From the IMG/VR virus record IMGVR_UViG_3300051215_000002, positions 1 to 20,169 of that record: 20,169 bases of DNA. One strand, given 5' to 3'. The DNA comes from a virus. Positions 14,784 to 20,169 of this stretch are shown in pieces (position 1 is the stretch's first letter; every line of letters begins with the position of its first letter). The translations under genes and the position numbers were made by a program. The notes beneath the pieces are model-generated. The model saw only the letters and a program-made list of their open reading frames with translations, ran no database searches and had not been told where the DNA came from.

Positions 14784-16340
14784 TCAACGGCTCCTTCTTG
14801 TCCCGCGCGCCAGCAGGGCGTCAAGCGCGTACAGATTGGCGGCTTCCTTGCCTTGAGACGCCAAAATCTCATCATACCGCGAGTTGACGTCCACCCACTC
14901 AGGGTCGATGTCTTGCCGCAAACGCGGGTTCATCTGAAAGCCGCGCAAATCCTTCGGCAGGGCTTCCATGCGCGGCATGTTTGCGCCCTTCTTGGTCGCC
15001 GCTTCCATGCGCGGCAGCGCAAGATCGGGGAACATAAGATACCACGGTCGCGGGTCGCCCATCGTCATGCTCGGCCCGACTTTGTTCACCGCAGCGGTAT
15101 ACGTCGAATGGATTTCGCCCCCGTGGCGGCGGATCGCGTCGCTGGGTGCAGGCTCAAACAGGCGGTAGCCGCTGCTCAAAAGGTCTGCCCCGACAAGGTT
15201 CGGGTCCATCGTCGCCCAGCGCGTTGCGGCGACGCTGGGGATGTTGGCCTTCATGGCCGGGTTGGTGTCCAGCGCCTTCACGAACTTGGCTCGTTCTCCA
15301 CCCTTCACCGTCTCAAGAAACGCAGGCAGGCGGGGGTCCAAAAGACCCGTCAGCCCGCTCTGCTCCAGCGAGGCCAGTTTCGGCATGAACGTGGGGTCCA
15401 CGACGTCGGCTGACCCAGCGATAAGCTGCGCCTGCGTCTGGCCAAGGTGCTGGCTGAAATCCCCGCCCTTCGGTCCCATGACCATGGGCGTGACGCCGAC
15501 GCGAAGCCCCTCGCGCTGCGCCTCGCGCCATGCCTTGTTCCGCGATGCCATCGCGACTGGCTCGGACGCAAATCCCAGACGACCCCGGTCGATGAATGTG
15601 TGGCCAGCCTGCTGCAAGATGGGCTGCGGCAACGTCACGCCGTTTACGCTGTCGATGATGACGTTGTTCAGCGTCGCGTCCGCAGGGTAGCCGTACAGCA
15701 CGTCAAACTTGGCCCCGATGTCCTCTGGCCGCATGCTGACAGATGCCTCGTCCTGCCCTGACAGCCGTCGTCCCGTGACCTCCCAGTCGTAGGGTGCGAC
15801 CTTGTCCTGTTTCAGCCCAGAAAACTCGGTGTAAAGCGCGAGGTCTTTGGCCTTCCCGCCACCCCTGCGCGGCTCGGCGAAATTCTCTGCCCCCGTGCGG
15901 CGAAACGGCGTTGCGTTGTCTAGTGCCTCATCGGGCAGGCGACCCAGCGCGTTGTACAGGCCACCAAGGTTGACCGACCCGCGCTCATCCGCGACGAAGT
16001 CCATCAAACCGCGCTCTACGGTGGGTGCCACAGCGCGTCCAGCAGATAGCAGGCCCTGACCACCCAGCAATGCGCCAAGGGCCTCTGTGGCCGCGTCTGC
16101 GCCCGCTGCGACGCGATCCACGCCACCCAGCGACGGGTCCAGCGCGCGGTTGGTCGCCGCCGCCGACCGTTGTAGGCCGACGACGGGGTTCAGCATTTCA
16201 TTGACCGCGCCCACGCGGTCAGGGATGCCCGTGGGGCCGAGGTAGTAGCGCAGGGCCTCGGCCAGCGCGGCCTCTTGGCTGTCCAGCCAGCGACGGCGAT
16301 CCTGACCCGCTTCGGACGAGAAGAAATCCAAAATTCCCAT
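14784..16340 (-). CDS. Large phage protein of unknown function
   Basis: The protein has 518 aa and begins [20 protein letters not shown]. It is a soluble, mixed alpha/beta-looking protein without membrane segments. Segments such as [37 protein letters not shown] and [18 protein letters not shown] resemble a family of large phage and prophage proteins that I recall with conserved MGxxGxDF and LMFPD pieces and no defined activity. PRMEA occurs twice, 13 residues apart, near residue 440. AGGA seven bases upstream supports the start. The neighbours, a lytic transglycosylase upstream and virion genes downstream, make packaging in the virion plausible. An enzyme acting in the host is another possibility; no catalytic residues can be named. 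Confidence 0.6.
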   Translation of the reverse strand: MGILDFFSSEAGQDRRRWLDSQEAALAEALRYYLGPTGIPDRVGAVNEMLNPVVGLQRSAAATNRALDPSLGGVDRVAAGADAATEALGALLGGQGLLSAGRAVAPTVERGLMDFVADERGSVNLGGLYNALGRLPDEALDNATPFRRTGAENFAEPRRGGGKAKDLALYTEFSGLKQDKVAPYDWEVTGRRLSGQDEASVSMRPEDIGAKFDVLYGYPADATLNNVIIDSVNGVTLPQPILQQAGHTFIDRGRLGFASEPVAMASRNKAWREAQREGLRVGVTPMVMGPKGGDFSQHLGQTQAQLIAGSADVVDPTFMPKLASLEQSGLTGLLDPRLPAFLETVKGGERAKFVKALDTNPAMKANIPSVAATRWATMDPNLVGADLLSSGYRLFEPAPSDAIRRHGGEIHSTYTAAVNKVGPSMTMGDPRPWYLMFPDLALPRMEAATKKGANMPRMEALPKDLRGFQMNPRLRQDIDPEWVDVNSRYDEILASQGKEAANLYALDALLARGTRRSR

Positions 16341-16350
16341 TGGTGTATCC

Positions 16351-16869
16351 TCAGTCCAAGAGGCCCATCGGGCGGGGCCGGGGGCGTGTAAGTTGCAGGA
16401 GGTCCATCTGCTGCGGCAGTTCCATCCCCGTCGCGTCGCGGTATAGCTTGCGGATGTGGCCCGCGTACTCTCTGGCCTGCTGGCCCATGTCTTGCGGCCC
16501 CTTTCCCGCCGCCAGCACCGAGTTCATTTCGATGGGGCCAGCGTTGTAGGCCGTCAGGGCGTTGTCGATGTTGCCCCCATAGGCCCGCATCAGATCGCGC
16601 AAGTATGGGTCGCCGAGGGCCATGTTGATTTCGGGGTCGAACAGCAGCGACTTGGCCGTCTCTGGCGTCTCGTTGATGACGTCGTACCCCAAGCCGCGCG
16701 CCACGTCGAACACCGACGGGGCGCTGTCGCCGTACAGGTCATGCGCGTGTTCCGGCTTGATCTGCATCAGCCCGACGGCACCCTTCTTGGACACGGCCAT
16801 CGGGTCGCCCTTGCTCTCGCGCTGGATCAGCGCGTTGATCAGGTCGCTGAACTGAAACTGGTCGGCCAT
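16351..16869 (-). CDS. Lytic transglycosylase (SLT, LysM-free)
   Basis: The protein has 172 aa. The SLT/goose-lysozyme-like motifs are intact: ALIQRESKGDPMAVS with E18 as catalytic acid, KKGAVGLMQIKP (28-39), INMALGDPYLRDLMRAYGGN and ALTAYNAGP (104-112). The enzyme would cleave peptidoglycan glycan strands with formation of an anhydro ring. There is no signal peptide and no membrane segment. Its position among virion genes, far from the lysis cassette, suggests a virion-associated enzyme that opens the wall during DNA entry. It ends in a Pro/Arg-rich tail and the motif MGLLD. The start is the first ATG; AGGA lies about 11 bases upstream, a rather long spacing. Confidence 0.85.
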   Translation of the reverse strand: MADQFQFSDLINALIQRESKGDPMAVSKKGAVGLMQIKPEHAHDLYGDSAPSVFDVARGLGYDVINETPETAKSLLFDPEINMALGDPYLRDLMRAYGGNIDNALTAYNAGPIEMNSVLAAGKGPQDMGQQAREYAGHIRKLYRDATGMELPQQMDLLQLTRPRPRPMGLLD

Positions 16870-16890
16870 TGATGTCAGTATCCTGTGGTG

Positions 16891-17352
16891 TCAGTAGCCG
16901 AGGTAGGCGCGTGGGTTGATGCCCAGCGCAGATGCCGACTGCATGATGCGTGGATCGCGCGTCCAGAACGCCTGCAAGTCTGCGAGGTAGGTCGCTTTCT
17001 CGGCTGGCGTCATGTTCAGCGGGGTGGTCGATCTGTTGTCCAGTGCGGCGCGGACCATGGCGACCAGTTCCTCGTCGCTCATTCGGTCCAGCGACGTCGT
17101 GGTGACGGCTCCGGGGCCGTAGGGGTCCGCAGGCGGCTGTGCCGGGGTGGGCGGCGCAGCCGGGGCCATGTAGGTAGGCCGTGGCCCCGGCTGCGGCATT
17201 GGCCGCGCTGCGGATAGGCGATCCTGATAGCCCATCGGCCTGACGCCGATGTCGTTCAGGAAATTGGACAGGGGGCCTCCCTCGAAGGTTTGGCCAGCGC
17301 GGCCCGCGCCGCCGCCGTCCAGCATGTCGATCAAACCCAGATAGTTCGCCAT
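16891..17352 (-). CDS. Hypothetical phage protein, Pro/Gly-rich
   Basis: The protein has 153 aa. The N-terminus is MANYLGLIDMLDGGGAGRAG, then a Pro/Ala-rich, probably disordered middle (about 50-82), and a C-terminal helical part with MSDEELVAMVRAALDNRS and MTPAEKATYLADLQAFWTRD. I recognise no family. A textbook AAGGAGG lies eight bases before the ATG, and a possible promoter lies further upstream. It is the first minus-strand gene after the homing endonuclease insertion and immediately precedes the transglycosylase gene. It may be a virion protein; this rests on position and a shared N-terminal motif. Confidence 0.6.
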   Translation of the reverse strand: MANYLGLIDMLDGGGAGRAGQTFEGGPLSNFLNDIGVRPMGYQDRLSAARPMPQPGPRPTYMAPAAPPTPAQPPADPYGPGAVTTTSLDRMSDEELVAMVRAALDNRSTTPLNMTPAEKATYLADLQAFWTRDPRIMQSASALGINPRAYLGY

Positions 17353-17390
17353 CAGGTGGCCCTCCTTGCGCGCGTCGTAGCGTTTGGCCT

Positions 17391-17418
17391 ACCATAGCAG
17401 AACGACGCGATGCTGCAA
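17391..17418 (-). promoter_or_regulatory. Candidate sigma70-type promoter for the 153-aa gene and downstream genes
   Basis: On the minus strand TTGCAG (17418-17413) and TATGGT (17396-17391) are separated by 16 bases. The -10 matches consensus at four of six positions, the -35 at three of six. The gap is the only sizeable non-coding stretch in the window and lies just where the antisense endonuclease gene separates the terminase genes from the rest of the operon. Evidence is weak and based on sequence alone. Confidence 0.28.
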
Positions 17419-17462
17419 ACACCGCGCCGTTCTTGATCAACAGCCGCATTCGAGGTGCCGCC

Positions 17463-18029
17463 GTGACTGAAAAAACCTTACCCTCTGTCGATCTGCTGCG
17501 CAAGTTGCTGGACTACGACCCCGCAACAGGTGCGTTGTACTGGCGGGAAAGATCACCAGATGACTTTTTCGGCTCTGGTCCCGTGGCCAAAGAAACTGTG
17601 TGCCGTCGGTGGAACTCACGGCTTAGTGGCAGGCGTGCCGACAGCACATCAGGGAATGGGTACCACCAAGTCAACATAACCACGCCTGACGGTAAACGCT
17701 GCCTTATCGCCCACCGCGTCGTCTGGGCTTTGGTCTACGGGCACTGGCCCGCGTTTCCGCTGGACCACGTCAACGGGGTGCGGGGCGATAACCGCGTCGA
17801 AAATCTGCGCGCCAGCACCCCAGCCCAAAATTCGCGCAACTCCGCGCGCCGCAGCGATAGCCGCTTGCCTTGCGCTGGCGTGCGGCAGAAAGGGCTGTCG
17901 TGGACAGCCCAGATAAGCATAGGCGGCGTGCGCGTTCACTTAGGGTCATTTGCCTGCCGTTTCGACGCTGTGCTTGCCCGCCTCCTTGCGGAAAAGGCGC
18001 ACGGCTACACCATGCGCCACGGCCTTTAA
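17463..18029 (+). CDS. HNH homing endonuclease with AP2-like DNA-binding domain
   Basis: The protein has 188 aa and is the only gene on the plus strand. The N-terminus (LLDYDPATGALYWRERSPDD) is typical of freestanding HNH endonucleases. The HNH_3-type core runs from about 84 to 126: H84 in AHRVVWALVYG, D101-H102 and N104 in PLDHVNGVRGDN, then RVENLRASTPAQNSRN. The C-terminal part (about 138-181, GVRQKGLSWTAQISIGGVRV) is AP2-like and would bind the target DNA. It should nick or cut a specific site and spread its own gene. GTG at 17463 is preferred over an upstream TTG at 17433 because GAGG lies seven bases before it. Its stop shares the TTAA at 18026-18029 with the stop of the large terminase, so the two genes converge without a gap. 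Confidence 0.88.
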   Translation: MTEKTLPSVDLLRKLLDYDPATGALYWRERSPDDFFGSGPVAKETVCRRWNSRLSGRRADSTSGNGYHQVNITTPDGKRCLIAHRVVWALVYGHWPAFPLDHVNGVRGDNRVENLRASTPAQNSRNSARRSDSRLPCAGVRQKGLSWTAQISIGGVRVHLGSFACRFDAVLARLLAEKAHGYTMRHGL

Positions 18030-19432
18030 GCAACCCCCTTCAAGTTCCGGCGGATCGGCTTTGACCAGTTGGCCGATGGCGATCCCAGTGACGTCGCGGC
18101 TTCCCCGGCAAAGGTCAGGAAGACGGCGTCGGCCTTGTCTGGGCTGCGCAGGCCGCGCCTGCGCATGTCATCTTTGGATTCTGCCTTCATCTTGCCCGTG
18201 CTGGCGAAAGAATACCTGATGCTGGTCATCTCGGCAATCAATTCCCCGTCGCTGGGGATGCGGCTCCCCCGCTGCTCCAGCCAGCCCCGGAAACGGAAGA
18301 TCAGTTCCGTGCGCAGGTTGTTGTACGTCGCCCCCAGCGCGGGGGCCTCGCTGACGTTCACGGCCCGGACGGGCAGGCCCAGTTCGCGCAGGCGGTCATG
18401 CACGCCGCTGCCCAGACCGATGACGTCCACCAGTATCTCGCTGGGCCTCTGCGAGGGCAGCAGGCCGTCGTACTGGGCCTTCACGCGCCCCACGGTCTGC
18501 ATCAGGTCCAGACCCTTCCACGTCTCCACCTCGCTGACGACTGGCCCCGTCCGCTTGGCCAGCGCCGTGCGGTCGCTGCCGAAGCGCGCGACGTCCAGCC
18601 CCCAGACGGGCTTGGCCGTGGGGCTGACGGTGATGTCGCGCCCCTTCGCGGCCTCGGCCAGATAGAGGGGGATGATCGTGTCGTCGTCGCCCAGCGGGAA
18701 CTCGCCCAGCACGCGGATGCGGTAGGCGTTGCTGTCGATGCCGTAGCGCGTGGCCATCTCATCCACAAACTCTTCGCTGACGCGCTTGCTGTCGATGCAG
18801 GACCAGTGCAGCGTCAGCCAGTGGCTGGACAGGCGCGTGTGCGTCTCAAAGAACGTGCCTGTAGATCGCGTCGGGTTGCCTGCGAGGATCGTGATGGCGC
18901 TGTGGCCCGACATGCTGCCGCTTGCCGCCTCGAAGACCTGTTCCGGCACGCCGCTGGCCTCATCGACCACCAGCAGGACGTTGTCGCTGTGGACCCCGGC
19001 CAAGGCTTCGGGCTGCTCGGCGCGGCTGGTCCGGGCCGAAATGAACGCCTCCGACGCGGCGGCGATCAGTTCGATCCTGTCCGTCTTCGTCTCCAGCAGC
19101 ACCTTCAGTGCCGCAGGCAATTCGTTGATCCACCGCTTCAGTTCCGCGAACAGGGCGTCGTAAAGCTGGGCCGTCGTCGGGGCCGTGACGACCACCTTGC
19201 AGGGAAACCTGAACAGCACGAACCACAGCATCGACCAGCTTAGGCTGGTGGACTTGCCCGTGCCGTGGCCGGATCGCACGCTGATCTTGCGCTCCCCGCG
19301 CCCGACAGCCCGCAGCAGGTCATCCTGATAATCCTCTGGCGTCGCGCCGAGGATTTCACGCACGAACAGGCCGGGGCCGTCCTCGGTCGTGCCGTACCGC
19401 GCGATCATGTCGTCAAACGGGTTGTCGGTCAT
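18026..19432 (-). CDS. terL: Terminase large subunit
   Basis: The protein has 468 aa. The ATPase part shows Walker A SGHGTGKS (54-61), a coupling region VVTAPTTAQLYDALF, and Walker B VLLVVDEASG (D157, E158). The nuclease part has the three expected acidic positions: D280 in VWGLDVARFGSDRTAL, D336 in EILVDVIGLGSGVHDRL, and D435 in SPDKADAVFLTF. It powers DNA packaging into the capsid and cuts the concatemer. The start at 19432 overlaps the 81-aa gene's stop by ATGA; a longer frame to 19531 begins with a run that only shadows that gene. The C-terminus meets the homing endonuclease gene tail to tail. Confidence 0.95.
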   Translation of the reverse strand: MTDNPFDDMIARYGTTEDGPGLFVREILGATPEDYQDDLLRAVGRGERKISVRSGHGTGKSTSLSWSMLWFVLFRFPCKVVVTAPTTAQLYDALFAELKRWINELPAALKVLLETKTDRIELIAAASEAFISARTSRAEQPEALAGVHSDNVLLVVDEASGVPEQVFEAASGSMSGHSAITILAGNPTRSTGTFFETHTRLSSHWLTLHWSCIDSKRVSEEFVDEMATRYGIDSNAYRIRVLGEFPLGDDDTIIPLYLAEAAKGRDITVSPTAKPVWGLDVARFGSDRTALAKRTGPVVSEVETWKGLDLMQTVGRVKAQYDGLLPSQRPSEILVDVIGLGSGVHDRLRELGLPVRAVNVSEAPALGATYNNLRTELIFRFRGWLEQRGSRIPSDGELIAEMTSIRYSFASTGKMKAESKDDMRRRGLRSPDKADAVFLTFAGEAATSLGSPSANWSKPIRRNLKGVA

Positions 19433-19674
19433 TCCTCGCCCTCTTCCCTGACGCCCAGCGCGTGCAGCTTGGCGTGTTCGGCCATCCACAGGGCATCCTT
19501 GTTCGACACGTTGCCGCTCGAATAGAAGCACATGTCGCCGTCCGCATTTGCCCCGATAATCATCACCGCGTCCAGCCCGTCGGCCAGCGCCGCGCGCAGT
19601 GCCATGTCGGGCGTCCGCAGGACATCGGGGGCCGGGAACACGGCGACGTTGTCGTTGTCACTCCCCGTCGTCAT
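19429..19674 (-). CDS. Small conserved phage protein between the terminase genes
   Basis: The protein has 81 aa. It has a compact alpha/beta look: DMALRAALADGLDAVMIIGA, NADGDMCFYSSG, then KDALWMAEHAKLHALG. I recall proteins with this pattern (a strand-turn-strand followed by an ALW-x-x-E-x-A-K helix) near phage terminase genes, with no function. It overlaps the small terminase by 17 bp and the large terminase by ATGA, so all three are translated together. A G-run about nine bases before the ATG may serve as its ribosome-binding site. Confidence 0.62.
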   Translation of the reverse strand: MTTGSDNDNVAVFPAPDVLRTPDMALRAALADGLDAVMIIGANADGDMCFYSSGNVSNKDALWMAEHAKLHALGVREEGEE

Positions 19675-20131
19675 ATGTCACGCCCCCGACCAGCTTGGCG
19701 TCGTCGCCGTCGCGCCGCTTCTTCAGGGCGTCCAGATGCAACTGGTTGATGTTGATCGTGACGGTCGGGCCGTTCTTGTTCTGCTGATACCGATCCGGGT
19801 TGTTCACCGTCGCCAGCCACTTTCTGACGTCGATCCGCTCCTTGGCGATGGCGATCTGCTCCTTGGTGCGGACGTCATCCGCCAGCCCGTCCGCGATCTG
19901 CAGGGCCTCCTCCGCCAGCGCGTCGGCCTGCTCTGCGCGGGCCTCGCCGATCACGACCCTGTACTCATCCTGCGCGTTCAGGTGACGGCTCAGGTAGGTT
20001 CGGCTGCACTCCAACTCATTGGCCAGATCAAGGATCGTGCCGCCGCTTGCGATGTACTCGCGGACGTATTCCGGGCCTCCCCGGTCGGCAATCTCGGCCA
20101 GCAGCCGCTTTTTCAGTGCTTTCCCCGCCAT
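19658..20131 (-). CDS. Terminase small subunit (putative)
   Basis: The protein has 157 aa, starting MAGKALKKRLLAEIADRGGP. A helix-turn-helix appears at about 30-55 (SGGTILDLANELECSRTYLS), followed by a helical region rich in Glu/Ala (EARAEQADALAEEALQIADG) and a segment, KERIDVRKWLATVNNPDRYQ, typical of phage terminase small subunits. The protein would recognise the packaging site on the phage DNA and hand it to the large subunit. Start choice: the ATG at 20131 has GGAG six bases upstream; ATGs at 20143 and 20167 are possible but weaker. Upstream sequence is cut off by the window edge. Confidence 0.8.
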   Translation of the reverse strand: MAGKALKKRLLAEIADRGGPEYVREYIASGGTILDLANELECSRTYLSRHLNAQDEYRVVIGEARAEQADALAEEALQIADGLADDVRTKEQIAIAKERIDVRKWLATVNNPDRYQQNKNGPTVTININQLHLDALKKRRDGDDAKLVGGVTYDDGE

Positions 20132-20169
20132 GTGATACTCCATTGGTGCTTGCCTACTGTGGGCCAATT

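Noticed and set aside
16870-16910. Direct repeat TACTGACA in the junction before the transglycosylase
   Set aside because: Two copies of eight bases in a short junction are too little to support a binding site or recombination site.
17433-17462. TTG start giving a 198-aa homing endonuclease
   Set aside because: TTG is a rare start and no ribosome-binding site precedes it, while GTG at 17463 has GAGG seven bases upstream.
19433-19531. N-terminal extension of the large terminase
   Set aside because: The extra residues are an out-of-frame shadow of the 81-aa gene; the ATG overlapping that gene's stop gives a normal terminase N-terminus.
1-20169. tRNA genes, CRISPR arrays, insertion sequences, integrase or attachment sites
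   Set aside because: No cloverleaf, regular repeat-spacer array, transposase or recombinase signature was seen; coding genes fill nearly the whole window.

Overview
This window looks like a contiguous piece of a double-stranded DNA tailed-phage (or prophage) genome: 28 recognisable genes packed end to end, 27 of them on the minus strand. It is GC-rich (judged by eye, not counted). Shine-Dalgarno sites of the AGGA/GAGG/GGGG type precede most genes, which fits a Gram-negative, probably alphaproteobacterial host. The short-tailed (podovirus, P22-like) interpretation rests on the portal, a gp10-like tail protein and a set of ejection-type proteins, with no tape-measure, tail-tube or sheath gene. 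The host assignment is an inference from composition and from recalled similarity to marine alphaproteobacterial phages; no search was run.

Reading in the direction of transcription (right to left): small terminase, an 81-aa unknown and large terminase (20131-18026). Next comes one gene on the opposite strand, an HNH-AP2 homing endonuclease (17463-18029), and then a 110-bp gap, the only real non-coding gap in the window. After it lie a 153-aa unknown, a lytic transglycosylase, a 518-aa unknown, a 45-aa basic protein and a head-to-tail adaptor (17352-14025). Then follow tail or appendage proteins (14028-11298), a cluster of small membrane or amphipathic proteins ending in a GH19 endolysin (11276-9526), a gp10-like tail protein, a jelly-roll-like protein and a small GNAT-like protein (9500-7019). 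The block ends with four probable internal-virion or ejection proteins, one fused to an M15 peptidase domain (7017-2341), then the portal (2329-35) and the first codons of a further gene that runs off the left edge. The major capsid and scaffold genes are not in the window and presumably lie beyond position 1.

Working together: the terminases package DNA through the portal, and the adaptor and gp10-like protein close and extend the portal. The ejection proteins, with the transglycosylase and the M15 domain, would help DNA cross the cell envelope during entry. The small membrane proteins and the endolysin lyse the cell at the end of infection. Ten junctions are stop-start overlaps (ATGA, GTGA, TAATG or TGATG), so translation is heavily coupled.

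The most interesting points are: the M15 peptidase fused onto an ejection-type protein; a short G-[LI]-[LIF]-D motif shared by five putative virion-interior proteins; two near-identical hairpins whose 3' arm is the only Shine-Dalgarno-like sequence of the next gene, each exactly 9 nt before its ATG; and a tail-region protein built of two different tandem repeats. I found no tRNA, CRISPR array, insertion sequence or integrase, and no gene-free stretch over 300 bases.
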